44,120 nt of DNA from an uncultured bacterium (GCA_903934795.1 CAIZPE010000042.1:1-44120); one strand, 5' to 3'. Positions 32,524-40,356 are shown, numbered from the stretch's first letter. Made by a program: numbers and translations. The notes: generated from the letters alone by a model not told the origin.

Positions 32524-32560
32524 AAAAAAATCAGGGGTGAGCCGGATGACGGCTCACCCC
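32524..32560 (-). terminator. Intrinsic terminator after petABC
   Basis: On the minus strand, GGGGTGAGCC and GGCTCACCCC form a perfect 10-bp stem around a 7-nt loop, followed after TGA by seven T residues. It starts 20 bp beyond the petC stop. This is the clearest rho-independent terminator in the window. Confidence 0.95.
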
Positions 32561-32580
32561 GGTGGATGGCGGCGAGGGAA

Positions 32581-33447
32581 CTACTTGATGTCCTTCCAGT
32601 ATTCGCGGTTGAGCCACCACGCGAAGACCGTGAAGACCGTCAGGAACAGCAGCACCCACACCCCGAGCTGGGTGCGGCTGCGCGCCGAGGGATCGGACAT
32701 GTAGGTGATGTAGCCGACGAGATCGGCCACGGCGGCGTCGTACTGCGCCTGGGGCAGAGCGCCACCCTCGGGCTTGCCAAGCACGATCTCGCGCTTGTCA
32801 TGATGGTGCTTGCCCTCGAGCTTCTCAGCCTTCTCGGTGCGGACACCGGCGGCATCGAAGCTGACCGTCACCTTCTGGTACCCGGTGAGCGCGCCGGTCT
32901 TCTCGTCCTTGACCGCCTTGGTGTCCTGGATGGTGACGCCGCGCGGACCCTGCAGTTCCCAGAGCACATGCGGCATGCCGACGTTCTCGAAGAGCGCGTT
33001 GTTCCAGCCGGTAGCCCGGGTGCCGTCACGGTAGTAGGAGCGCAGGTACGTGTAGAGCCAGTCGGCGCCGCTGCCCGCGCCGGACGCGCGCGCCCGCGCG
33101 ATCACCGACAGGTCGGGCGGCAGGGCGCCGAACCAGGCCTTGGCATCGGCCGGGGCGATGGCCACCTTCATGGGCTCGCCGACCTTCTCCGCGGTGAACA
33201 GCAGGTTCTTGCGGATCTGGTCTTCGGTGAGATCGAGATCCTGCAGCCGGTTGTAGCGCATGGATGATGCGCCGTGGCAGTTCAGGCAGTAGTTGACGAA
33301 CAGCTTGGCGCCATTCTGCAGCGACGGGATGTCGGTGAGCTTCTCGACCGGGAATCGGTCGAGCGGGAAACCGCCCTCGGAGGCCTGGGCGATGGAAAGG
33401 CCGAGTGCCAGCGGGAGGGCAGCAAGCAGGGTGCGGAGAGTTTTCAT
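32581..33447 (-). CDS. petC: Cytochrome c1 of the bc1 complex (PetC)
   Basis: A 288-residue periplasmic c-type cytochrome, anchored at its C terminus. Residues 1-23 form a signal peptide ending AQAS. The haem site is C54-L-N-C-H58 (VNYCLNCHGASSMRYNR). A later ENVGMPHVLWELQG holds the axial methionine. The C-terminal anchor reads GVWVLLFLTVFTVFAWWL, followed by NREYWKDIK. It passes electrons from the Rieske protein to soluble cytochrome c. It ends the petABC operon, and an intrinsic terminator lies just beyond the stop. Confidence 0.96.
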   Translation of the reverse strand: MKTLRTLLAALPLALGLSIAQASEGGFPLDRFPVEKLTDIPSLQNGAKLFVNYCLNCHGASSMRYNRLQDLDLTEDQIRKNLLFTAEKVGEPMKVAIAPADAKAWFGALPPDLSVIARARASGAGSGADWLYTYLRSYYRDGTRATGWNNALFENVGMPHVLWELQGPRGVTIQDTKAVKDEKTGALTGYQKVTVSFDAAGVRTEKAEKLEGKHHHDKREIVLGKPEGGALPQAQYDAAVADLVGYITYMSDPSARSRTQLGVWVLLFLTVFTVFAWWLNREYWKDIK

Positions 33448-33466
33448 GGTCGGATCCCGGCGACGC

Positions 33467-34888
33467 TCAGTGGGCCTCGAAGGTGACCCGATCGGGCACC
33501 GGCTTGAACTCGCCCATGGCGCTCCACCAGGGCATCAGCAGGAAGAAGCTGAAGTACAGCAGCGTGCCGATCATCGAGAAGATCTGGCCAGCCGCCGACG
33601 GTGCCAGCACGCCGAAGTAGCCCAGCACGATGAACACCACCACGAACACCGCATAGACATAGCCGTGCCAGCCGGGACGGTAGCGGATGGAGCGCACCGG
33701 GCTGTTGTCGAGCCAGGGCAGCGCGAAGAAGATCACCACCGAGGCGCCCATGGCGACCACGCCCCAGAACTTCGCGTCGGCCAGGAAGAAGCCGATGATC
33801 AGCACCGCGCTGACCGCCGGTGCGATCAGCTTGAACACCGCGCGACGCGCGCTCACCACCACCATCAGCGAATAGACGATGAGGAAGGGGGTCAGCCAGT
33901 AAAGCAGGAACTCGTCGGTGGTGGCCCGCAGGATGGAATAGAACGGTGTGAAATACCAGACCGGCGCGATATGAGGCGGCGTCTTGAGCGGGTCGGCAGG
34001 AATGAAGTTGTTGAACTCCAGGAAGTAGCCGCCGAGCTCGGGCGAGAAGAACACCACCGCCGAGAAGAAGATCAGGAAGACCGACACCCCCAGGATGTCA
34101 TGCACGGTGTAGTAGGGGTGGAACGGAATACCATCCAGCGGCTTGCCGCTGGCGTCCTTGCGGGCCTTGATGTCGACCCCGTCGGGGTTGTTGGAACCCA
34201 CCTCATGCAGCGCCACCACGTGGGCCGCCACCAGGCCGAGCAGCACCAGGGGCACCGCAATGACATGGAACGAGAAGAAGCGGTTCAGCGTGGCATCGCT
34301 CACGACATAGTCGCCGCGGATCCAGACCGAGAGGTCAGGGCCGATGAACGGGATCGCCGCGAACAGGTTCACGATCACCTGGGCGCCCCAGTACGACATC
34401 TGGCCCCAGGGCAGCAGGTAGCCCATGAAGGCCTCGGCCATCAGGCACAGGAAGATCGCGCAGCCGAAGATCCAGACCAGTTCGCGCGGCTTGCGGTACG
34501 AGCCGTACAGCAGCCCGCGGAACATGTGCATGTACACCACCACGAAGAACGCCGAGGCGCCGGTGGAGTGCATGTAGCGCACCAGCCAGCCGTAAGGCAC
34601 ATCGCGCATGATGTACTCGACGCTGGCGAAGGCCACCGGCACGCCCGCCGAATTGAGCGAGGCGTCAGGCTTGTAGTGCATGACCAGGAAGATGCCGGTC
34701 AGGATCTGGATGACCAGCACCAGAATGGCGAGCGAGCCGAAGAAGTACCAGAAGTTGAAGTTCTTGGGCGCGTAGTACTCGGAGAGGTGCGCCTTCCAGG
34801 TGGCGGTCAGCGGGAACCGTGCGTCGACCCAGGCGAGCGTCTTGTCGAGCACCGGGGCATTGGGGGGGAGTTGCTTTTCGACTGCCAT
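33467..34888 (-). CDS. petB: Cytochrome b of the bc1 complex (PetB)
   Basis: A 473-residue integral membrane protein with eight or more helices binding haems bL and bH. The haem histidines lie in MHSTGASAFFVVVYMHMFRG (helix B) and in the helix D stretch from FSFHVIAVPLVLLGL to AAHVVALHEVGS. The quinol-oxidation motif is PVWY (APVWYFTPFYSILRAT) instead of the PEWY of mitochondria and alphaproteobacteria; PVWY is known from other beta- and gammaproteobacteria. The start at 34888 (MAVEKQLPPNAPVLDK) is chosen over a longer frame that would overlap petA. petA ends 17 bp upstream. Confidence 0.97.
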   Translation of the reverse strand: MAVEKQLPPNAPVLDKTLAWVDARFPLTATWKAHLSEYYAPKNFNFWYFFGSLAILVLVIQILTGIFLVMHYKPDASLNSAGVPVAFASVEYIMRDVPYGWLVRYMHSTGASAFFVVVYMHMFRGLLYGSYRKPRELVWIFGCAIFLCLMAEAFMGYLLPWGQMSYWGAQVIVNLFAAIPFIGPDLSVWIRGDYVVSDATLNRFFSFHVIAVPLVLLGLVAAHVVALHEVGSNNPDGVDIKARKDASGKPLDGIPFHPYYTVHDILGVSVFLIFFSAVVFFSPELGGYFLEFNNFIPADPLKTPPHIAPVWYFTPFYSILRATTDEFLLYWLTPFLIVYSLMVVVSARRAVFKLIAPAVSAVLIIGFFLADAKFWGVVAMGASVVIFFALPWLDNSPVRSIRYRPGWHGYVYAVFVVVFIVLGYFGVLAPSAAGQIFSMIGTLLYFSFFLLMPWWSAMGEFKPVPDRVTFEAH

Positions 34889-34905
34889 GATGTGCGTTCC
34901 TTCGC

Positions 34906-35511
34906 TCAGGCCTTCTTGTCTTCGCCGATGAGGATCCGGGTGTCGCTCAGGTAGGTGTGCGGCGGAACCTCGAGGTTGTCGGGCGCGGGCTTGTTCTTGA
35001 ACACCCGCCCGGCGAGATCGAAGGTGGAGCCGTGGCAGGGGCACAGGAAGCCGCCAGCCCAGTCATCAGGCAGCGAGGGCTGGGAACCGGGCGTGAACTT
35101 CTCGGAAGGCGAGCAGCCGAGGTGCGAGCAGATGCCCACCACCACCAGGTACTCGGGCTTGATGGAGCGGTGCGGATTCTTGGCGTAGTCGGGCGTGGGG
35201 TACGCCGTGCGCACCGACCCGGGATCGGCCACGCCGGGCTCGGTCTTCTTGAGGGTCTCGAGCATCTCGGGGGTGCGGCGGACCACCCAGACCGGCTTGC
35301 CGCGCCACTCCACGCGCTTGAGTTCGCCCGGCGCCATGCCGGCGATGTCGACCTCGACCGGAGCGCCGGCCGCGAGGGCGCGCTCGGAGGGCTTCAGGCT
35401 CTTCAGGAAAGGCCAGGCCACGGCGGCGCCGCCCACCGCGCCCACTGAACAGGTGGTGAGCAGCGCGGCGCGACGCGAGGGGTCTTCGGGCAACAGGGAG
35501 GAATCGCTCAT
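34906..35511 (-). CDS. petA: Rieske iron-sulfur protein of the bc1 complex (PetA)
   Basis: A 201-residue protein. A twin-arginine signal anchor opens it: PSRRAALLTTCSVGAVGGAA, running to about residue 38. The [2Fe-2S] ligands are C128 and H130 in CSHLGC and C157 and H160 in CPCHGSTFD, with the disulfide cysteines C133 and C159. The hinge is the region around 40-50. It shuttles electrons from quinol at cytochrome b to cytochrome c1. It is first in petABC. Its signal requires Tat export, and tatABC are encoded about 4 kb away. Confidence 0.97.
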   Translation of the reverse strand: MSDSSLLPEDPSRRAALLTTCSVGAVGGAAVAWPFLKSLKPSERALAAGAPVEVDIAGMAPGELKRVEWRGKPVWVVRRTPEMLETLKKTEPGVADPGSVRTAYPTPDYAKNPHRSIKPEYLVVVGICSHLGCSPSEKFTPGSQPSLPDDWAGGFLCPCHGSTFDLAGRVFKNKPAPDNLEVPPHTYLSDTRILIGEDKKA

Positions 35512-35647
35512 GACGGGGATCCTGATGGCTGATCGCTCTGGAAAGAATGCGGGGGCGCGGCGGCCCGGGCGGACGCGCCACCGAGGCGGCGCAGACCCGG
35601 ACCTGGAAAGCGGCGGCGCCGGCAGCGCCGCAGTCAGGCAACACGCG

Positions 35648-35677
35648 AGTTTAGCCGATTGTGCAGCGCAATGGAAA
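35648..35677 (-). promoter_or_regulatory. Candidate petABC promoter (TTTCCA - 18 bp - TAAACT)
   Basis: On the minus strand TTTCCA (35672-35677) and TAAACT (35648-35653) each match four of six consensus bases and are separated by 18 bp. The stretch is distinctly A/T-richer than its surroundings. It lies 137 bp upstream of the petA start. Confidence 0.5.
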
Positions 35678-35758
35678 AACCGCACTGCTGTCCGAGGGAC
35701 GGTTCGAGAGGGGTTCAGCGAGCCGGATGCCCTGTGATAACTTCCGCAGCAGGTGGAT

Positions 35759-35777
35759 CAGGCCGGCGACCGGCCTG
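35759..35777 (+). promoter_or_regulatory. Perfect 8-bp hairpin in the mscL leader
   Basis: CAGGCCGG and CCGGCCTG pair perfectly around CGA, followed by TTTG. It lies 38 bp upstream of the mscL start and downstream of the only visible promoter-like hexamer, so it would be in the leader RNA. Confidence 0.4.
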
Positions 35778-35815
35778 TTTGCCACCAATACACCAACAAT
35801 CCAGGAGGAACGCAG

Positions 35816-36265
35816 ATGTCGCTCGTCGCCGAATTCAAGGCATTCGCCATCAAGGGCAATGTGATGGACCTCGCCGTGGGGGTGATCATCGGCGCCGCCT
35901 TCGGCAAGATCGTCGACTCGGTGGTGGGCGACCTGATCATGCCGGTGGTGGCCGCCATCATCGGCGGCAAGCTCGATTTCTCCAGCCTGCTGGTGCCGCT
36001 GGGACAGATCCCGCCGGGCACCGTCATGAGCCTCGATGCCCTGAAGAAGGCCGGCGTGCCGGTCTTCGCCTACGGCAGCTTCATCACCATCGCGGTCAAC
36101 TTCCTGATCCTCGCGTTCATCATCTTCATGATGGTCAAGGCGATGAACCGCTGGAAACAGGCCGACGCCGCCGCGCCGGCCGCGCCCGCCGAGCCGCCGC
36201 CCCCGCCGGCCAGCGAGGTGCTGCTTGCCGAGATCCGCGACCTGCTCAAGCAGCAGCGCGCCTGA
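35816..36265 (+). CDS. mscL: Large-conductance mechanosensitive channel (MscL)
   Basis: A 149-residue channel that opens under membrane tension to protect against osmotic downshock. The N-terminal helix [20 protein letters not shown] leads into the pore helix TM1 ([19 protein letters not shown]); TM2 is [20 protein letters not shown]. The cytoplasmic helix at the C terminus, [15 protein letters not shown], follows an Ala/Pro-rich linker with a run of five prolines. The length is normal (E. coli 136). AGGAGG lies 7 nt before the ATG, predicting very efficient translation. It is convergent with the NIF3 gene. Confidence 0.97.
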   Translation: MSLVAEFKAFAIKGNVMDLAVGVIIGAAFGKIVDSVVGDLIMPVVAAIIGGKLDFSSLLVPLGQIPPGTVMSLDALKKAGVPVFAYGSFITIAVNFLILAFIIFMMVKAMNRWKQADAAAPAAPAEPPPPPASEVLLAEIRDLLKQQRA

Positions 36266-36273
36266 GTCGCCAC

Positions 36274-36290
36274 GCGGCGGCGGGCGCCGC
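36274..36290. terminator. Short GC hairpin between convergent mscL and NIF3 genes
   Basis: GCGGCG and CGCCGC pair around 5 nt in the 24-bp gap between the two stop codons. No thymine run is present on either strand. Weak evidence for a shared transcript end. Confidence 0.3.
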
Positions 36291-37075
36291 TACACCGGGT
36301 TGGGGTCGTCGATGAACCGGTGGCGCAGCCCGAACGCCGCGGCCAGCCGCTCGCCCAGGGCCTGCACCCCGTAGCGCTCGGTGGCGTGATGGCCGGCTGC
36401 GAAGTACGCGATGCCGAGCTCGCGTGCGAGATGGGTGGTGCGCTCTGACACCTCGCCGCTGATGAAGGCGTCGGCGCCGGCCTGCGCGGCCTGGGCCAGC
36501 ATGTCCTGGGCCGCCCCGGTGCACCAGGCCACCCGCCGCACACGCCGGCGCGACGGACCGAGCACCAGTGGCTCGCGGCCCAGCACCTGCGCCAGACGGG
36601 CGGCGAGCTCGGGCACGGCCAACGGCTGCGCCAGCCGGTGCCAGCAGCCGAGGCCCTCCTGGCCGAAACGCCCGTCCACCGTCCAGCCCAGCCGCAGCCC
36701 GAGCTGGGTGTTGTTGCCGACTTCGGGATGGACATCCAGCGGCAGGTGATACGCAAACAGGTTGAGCCGGCCACCGAGCACCAGCGCCAGCCGTTCGCGG
36801 TGCGGACCGAGCACCCGCGGGTCATCGCCGCGCCAGAACCAGCCGTGATGGACGAGCAGCGTGTCGGCGCCGGCTCGCAGCGCGGCACGCACGAAGGCGG
36901 CACTGGCCGTCACGCCGCTTGCCACCACCGCCACCCGGGGCGAACCTTCCACCTGCAGCCCGTTTGGGCAATAATCGGCGAAGCGCTCCGGGCTCAGGCA
37001 CTGCGCCAGATAATCCGCCACACGCTGCCGCGGAACCCCGGCCCGATCCCCGCCTCTCTCACGCTCTCTGGCCAT
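36290..37075 (-). CDS. NIF3 / DUF34 family dinuclear-metal protein
   Basis: A 261-residue member of the widely conserved NIF3 family, also annotated as GTP cyclohydrolase I type 2-like; the in vivo function is unsettled. It shows DYCPNGLQVEGSPRVAVVAS, VHHGWFW (metal histidines), AYHLPLDVHPEVGNN and near the end DAFISGEVSERTTHLARELG and AAGHHATERYGVQALGERL, where further metal ligands lie. ATG at 37075 has GGAG 7 nt upstream. A GTG at 37021 would give a length closer to relatives and leave room for promoters. As called, only 4 bp separate it from the htrA start on the other strand. Confidence 0.9.
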   Translation of the reverse strand: MARERERGGDRAGVPRQRVADYLAQCLSPERFADYCPNGLQVEGSPRVAVVASGVTASAAFVRAALRAGADTLLVHHGWFWRGDDPRVLGPHRERLALVLGGRLNLFAYHLPLDVHPEVGNNTQLGLRLGWTVDGRFGQEGLGCWHRLAQPLAVPELAARLAQVLGREPLVLGPSRRRVRRVAWCTGAAQDMLAQAAQAGADAFISGEVSERTTHLARELGIAYFAAGHHATERYGVQALGERLAAAFGLRHRFIDDPNPV

Positions 37076-37079
37076 ACGC

Positions 37080-38270
37080 ATGCTCCATCGTCTCTGGCTG
37101 GTGTTCGCGCAGGCGGTCACGGTGCTGCTGGCCGCCGTGTTCGTGGTGGCCAGCTTCCAGCCGCAGTGGCTGCCCGGCCGCCTCGGGCGCGCACCCGAAC
37201 CCGCTGCGGGTCAGAGCGCCGTCGCCGGCGGCAGCCCTGCCGGCGCTCGCGGCGAAACCCGTCGCGACGCTGCGATTCTTTCATACAGCGAAGGCGCCCG
37301 CCGGGCCACCGCCTCGGTGGTGAACATCTTCACCACCAAGCAGGTCCGGGTGCCCAAGGACCATCCGCTGCTCAACGATCCGCTGTTCAGGCGCTTCTTC
37401 GGTGAGCAGTTCGCCCAGCGCCAGCAGACCTCCAGCCTGGGCTCGGGCGTGATCATCTCCGCCGACGGGCTGGTGGTCACCAACCACCATGTCGTCGAGT
37501 CGGCCGACGAGATCGAGGTGCTGCTCTCCGATGGTCGCCGCGCGCGGGCCACGGCCGTGGGCAGCGACCCCGAGACCGATCTCGCCGTGCTGCGCATCGC
37601 GCTCGACAAGCTGCCCGCCATCGAATTCGGGCAGGCTGATGCCGCGCGCGTGGGCGATGTGGTGCTGGCCGTGGGCAATCCCTTCGGCGTGGGTCAGACC
37701 GTGACCATGGGCATCATCAGTGCCCTGGGCCGCAGCCAGCTCGGCATCAACACCTTCGAGAATTTCATCCAGACCGATGCCGCCATCAACCCCGGCAACT
37801 CCGGCGGCGCGCTGGTCGACTCCGCCGGCCGCCTGATCGGGATCAACACCGCCATCTATTCACGCAGCGGCGGTTCGCTGGGCATCGGGTTTGCCATCCC
37901 GGTGAGCACGGTGCGGCAGGTGACCGAGCAGCTGGTGGCCAGCGGCAGCGTCACCCGGGGCTACATCGGCGTGGAGCCGCAGGACATCACCCCGGAACTC
38001 GCCGAGGCCTTCAAGCTGCCTCGCCAGCAGGGCGCGATCATCGCCGGCGTGATGCGCGGCGGGCCTGCCGACAGGGCCGGCGTGAAGGTCGGTGACATCC
38101 TGGTGTCGGTGGATGGCGCGGCCATCAGCGGTACCGCGGCCATGCTCGAGACCATCTCGCAGCTCAAGCCGGGCGGCGTCAGCCGCTTTCGCTTCGTGCG
38201 CGAAGGCCGCGAGATCGATCTGCCGGTGACCGTGGGCAAGCGCCCGCGACCGGGTCAGAAGGGCGAGTAG
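37080..38270 (+). CDS. HtrA/DegS-like periplasmic serine protease, single PDZ domain
   Basis: A 396-residue trypsin-like protease. An N-terminal membrane anchor spans about 8-28 (VFAQAVTVLLAAVFVVASF). The protease domain has the catalytic triad H137 (VVTNHHVVE), D167 (DPETDLAVLRI) and S241 (NPGNSGGALVD). One PDZ domain follows (about 270-375: GYIGVEPQDITPELAEAF, then GPADRAGVKVGDILVSVDG). An anchor plus one PDZ is the DegS layout, and the gene sits next to tatC as in other betaproteobacteria, where it is often called mucD or htrA. Likely role: envelope stress sensing or proteolysis. No ribosome site is visible before the ATG. Confidence 0.93.
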   Translation: MLHRLWLVFAQAVTVLLAAVFVVASFQPQWLPGRLGRAPEPAAGQSAVAGGSPAGARGETRRDAAILSYSEGARRATASVVNIFTTKQVRVPKDHPLLNDPLFRRFFGEQFAQRQQTSSLGSGVIISADGLVVTNHHVVESADEIEVLLSDGRRARATAVGSDPETDLAVLRIALDKLPAIEFGQADAARVGDVVLAVGNPFGVGQTVTMGIISALGRSQLGINTFENFIQTDAAINPGNSGGALVDSAGRLIGINTAIYSRSGGSLGIGFAIPVSTVRQVTEQLVASGSVTRGYIGVEPQDITPELAEAFKLPRQQGAIIAGVMRGGPADRAGVKVGDILVSVDGAAISGTAAMLETISQLKPGGVSRFRFVREGREIDLPVTVGKRPRPGQKGE

Positions 38271-38334
38271 CGCAGTTGCCCGAACGGGCCTCGGCAGGCG
38301 GCCGGGCCGCTGCGCATGTGGCCGGATCAGGCCC

Positions 38335-39168
38335 TCAGGCCTTGCCGTCGGAGGATCCGCCCGCGGCGGCATCGGTGCCATCCTCGGCCGGCGCCTCGGG
38401 CGCGCGGCTGCGCACGGAAATGAACCCGGCCAGCACGATGCCCAGCTCGTAGAGCAGGCACAGCGGCACCGCGAGCATGAACTGCGAGAGCACGTCGGGC
38501 GGGGTGAGCACCGCCGCCACCACGAAGGCCCCCACCACCACATAGCGGCGTGCCTCGCGCAGCTGCTGCGTGGTGACCATGCCGAGCTTGACCAGCAGCA
38601 TCTCGACCACCGGCACCTCGAAGGTGAGACCGAAGCCGAAGAAGATCGCCAGGGTGAAGTCCCAGTACTTCTGCAGGTCCTGCATCACGTCGGCGCCGGT
38701 GTCCGCCGCGAAGGCATAGAAGAACTTGTAGGCGGCCGGCAGCACGAAGAAGTAGGCGAAGCTGATGCCGACCACCAGGAAGAACACGCTGGAGACGATC
38801 AGCGGCAGGGCGAACTTCTTCTCGTGCTCGTAGAGGCCCGGCGCGACGAAGGCCCATGCCTGGTAGAGCACCCAGGGCAGAGACAGCAGCAGCGCCGCGA
38901 GGAAGGCGACCTTGGTGAGGGTGAAGAAGGCGCCGGCCTGGTCGGTGAAGATCGGCTTCTGTCCGGCCGGGAGCGACTGGTAGAGCGGCTGCGAGAGCAG
39001 CTTCATGATGTCGCCGCTGAAGTAGAAGCACACCCCGAAGAGCACCAGCACCACGATCAGCGACTTGACGAGCCGGTCTCGCAGCTCGACCAGATGGGAG
39101 ACGAAGCTCTCTTCCTGGGCGGGGTCGGTGGACTTGCTCTCGGAACGCAGCAGACGGGGCAGACGCAA
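38335..39168 (-). CDS. tatC: Sec-independent protein translocase TatC
   Basis: A 277-residue six-helix protein that recognises twin-arginine signals. The N-terminal segment ESFVSHLVELRDRLVKSLI is the conserved TatC start; KVAFLAALLLSLPWVLYQAW, PGLYEHEKKFALPLI, FGFGLTFEVPVVEMLLVKLG and LTPPDVLSQFMLAVPLCLLY follow in order. The start codon appears to be TTG at 39168, with GGAG 8 nt upstream; no suitable ATG or GTG precedes the conserved region. The C terminus is an Ala/Asp-rich tail. It is the last gene of tatABC, 12 bp after tatB. Confidence 0.96.
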   Translation of the reverse strand: MRLPRLLRSESKSTDPAQEESFVSHLVELRDRLVKSLIVVLVLFGVCFYFSGDIMKLLSQPLYQSLPAGQKPIFTDQAGAFFTLTKVAFLAALLLSLPWVLYQAWAFVAPGLYEHEKKFALPLIVSSVFFLVVGISFAYFFVLPAAYKFFYAFAADTGADVMQDLQKYWDFTLAIFFGFGLTFEVPVVEMLLVKLGMVTTQQLREARRYVVVGAFVVAAVLTPPDVLSQFMLAVPLCLLYELGIVLAGFISVRSRAPEAPAEDGTDAAAGGSSDGKA

Positions 39169-39180
39169 GGGGGGCTCCGG

Positions 39181-39597
39181 TCAGCGGCGCTTGGGCGGCA
39201 GCTTCTTGCCGAGCAGGCGTGCCCGCTCGGTGCGGCGATCCTTGAAACGATCGCGGGTACGACGCGCGGCGTAGATCCTGTCCCAGTCGGTGGTGGGCTG
39301 GGAAGACGAGGACGCCGCGTCGGACAGGGTGTCGAGGCTGGTCTGGGCGTCGGAAACCACCGACTGCACCGAACTCTGCAGGTTGCTGGCGGCGTCGGTC
39401 ACCTCGGTCTTGAGGCGGCGCAGCTCGTCGAGCTCCATCTGGCGGTTGATGTCCGACTTCACATCGCTGACATAACGCTGGAGCTTGCCCATCCACTGGC
39501 CCGCCTGCCGGGCCACCCGCGGCAGGCGATCGGGCCCGAGCACGACCAGCGCCACCACGGCGATGATCACCATCTCGGAGAAGCCGATGTCGAACAT
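39181..39597 (-). CDS. tatB: Sec-independent protein translocase TatB
   Basis: A 138-residue protein with one N-terminal transmembrane helix, MFDIGFSEMVIIAVVALVVL, then GPDRLPRVARQAG starting the amphipathic helix, and a long charged helical tail (KSDINRQMELDELRRLKTEV). The E in the helix (FSEM) and the GP hinge are the TatB hallmarks. The C-terminal 50 residues are Ser/Arg/Lys-rich. The 131-bp gap to tatA contains a strong hairpin. Confidence 0.95.
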   Translation of the reverse strand: MFDIGFSEMVIIAVVALVVLGPDRLPRVARQAGQWMGKLQRYVSDVKSDINRQMELDELRRLKTEVTDAASNLQSSVQSVVSDAQTSLDTLSDAASSSSQPTTDWDRIYAARRTRDRFKDRRTERARLLGKKLPPKRR

Positions 39598-39692
39598 GGG
39601 CGGGCGAAGGGCGGGGAGACGCGGGGTACGGGGTGCGCGCAGGGCTGTGGACGCGCGCGCGGCGTGACACGGCTTGCGCGCAGCGCGCGCGA

Positions 39693-39715
39693 GTCGCGGC
39701 CGGTGCGGCCGCGAC
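39693..39715 (-). promoter_or_regulatory. 9-bp perfect hairpin between tatA and tatB
   Basis: GTCGCGGCC and GGCCGCGAC pair fully around the loop GGTGC, 13 bp past the tatA stop and 95 bp before the tatB start. An additional GCGCGC-rich self-complementary run lies directly after it in the transcript. No thymine run follows, so partial termination or mRNA 3'-end protection are the likely effects. Confidence 0.5.
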
Positions 39716-39728
39716 GCCGGTCGCGCGC

Positions 39729-39935
39729 TCAGCTCTTGGGCTTGGCGTCGACGTCGATGGTCTTGGCCGCGGCGGTGTCGGTGGCAGCCTTCTCGGTGCC
39801 TTCCTTCACGCCTTCCTTGAAGCCACGAACCGCGCCGCCGAGATCGGAGCCGATGTTGCGCAGCTTCTTGGTGCCGAAGACCAGCATGATGATGACCAGC
39901 ACGATGAGCCAGTGCCAGATGCTCAAGCTTCCCAT
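39729..39935 (-). CDS. tatA: Sec-independent protein translocase TatA
   Basis: A 68-residue protein that oligomerises to form the Tat pore element. It has the short N-terminal helix [17 protein letters not shown], then [20 protein letters not shown] as the amphipathic helix with the F-G hinge, and a charged flexible tail. Length and motifs are typical. It is the first tat gene, 61 bp downstream of the HIT-protein gene, and is followed by an unusually long gap with a hairpin before tatB. Confidence 0.95.
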   Translation of the reverse strand: MGSLSIWHWLIVLVIIMLVFGTKKLRNIGSDLGGAVRGFKEGVKEGTEKAATDTAAAKTIDVDAKPKS

Positions 39936-39996
39936 GGGTGACTCCTGAGGCGTGCGCGAGGCGCCGGGCGGACGGCCGGCCCTCCGGGGGGAGGGC

Positions 39997-40356
39997 TCAC
40001 GGCTGCCGGTTCATGCCCGAACCGAGCGGCTGCGGGCCGCCAAGCACATGTATGTGGAGATGATACACCTCCTGCCTGCCCACCCGGCCATTGTTGACCA
40101 CCACCCGGAAGCCATCGGTGGCGCCCTGCTCGCGGGCGAGCTGCCCGGCCATGCCGAGCATGCGGCCCAGCACCTGCTGGTGCTTCAGGTCGGCGTCGTA
40201 GAGATTCTCGACATGGATCTTCGGGATGATCAGGAAGTGCACCGGCGCCTGCGGATGGATGTCGTGGAAGGCGAGGATCTCGTCGTCTTCGTAGACCTTG
40301 CGGGCGGGGATCTCGCCGCGGACGATACGGCAGAACAGGCAGTCGGGCTTGTGCAT
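39997..40356 (-). CDS. hinT: HIT family protein (HinT)
   Basis: A 119-residue histidine-triad nucleotide-binding protein. [20 protein letters not shown] opens the fold, [19 protein letters not shown] follows, and the active-site triad HLHIHVLGG ends it, with the nucleophilic histidine in the middle. HinT hydrolyses purine nucleoside phosphoramidates and aminoacyl-adenylates. Its ATG shares one base with the hisE stop (TGATG), so it is translationally coupled to the his operon. Confidence 0.95.
   Translation of the reverse strand: MHKPDCLFCRIVRGEIPARKVYEDDEILAFHDIHPQAPVHFLIIPKIHVENLYDADLKHQQVLGRMLGMAGQLAREQGATDGFRVVVNNGRVGRQEVYHLHIHVLGGPQPLGSGMNRQP

Larger units (their letters stand above)
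35512..35815. other. Divergent petA-mscL intergenic region (304 bp)
   Basis: It holds no gene. On the minus strand it carries the candidate petA promoter (35648-35677), leaving a leader of roughly 130 nt. On the plus strand it carries an 8-bp stem with a CGA triloop (35759-35777) and a perfect AGGAGG ribosome site (35803-35808) for mscL. A GATAAC hexamer at 35736-35741 may be part of an mscL promoter but has only a poor -35. Confidence 0.6.

Noticed and set aside
32581-34954. Plus-strand frame of 553 codons opposite petB and petC
   Set aside because: Rich in His, Glu and Asp because it reads the complement of membrane-helix codons; no domain.
39598-39728. CRISPR-like or repeated structure in the GC-rich tatA-tatB gap
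   Set aside because: The gap has inverted repeats and GCGC runs but no regularly spaced direct repeats.
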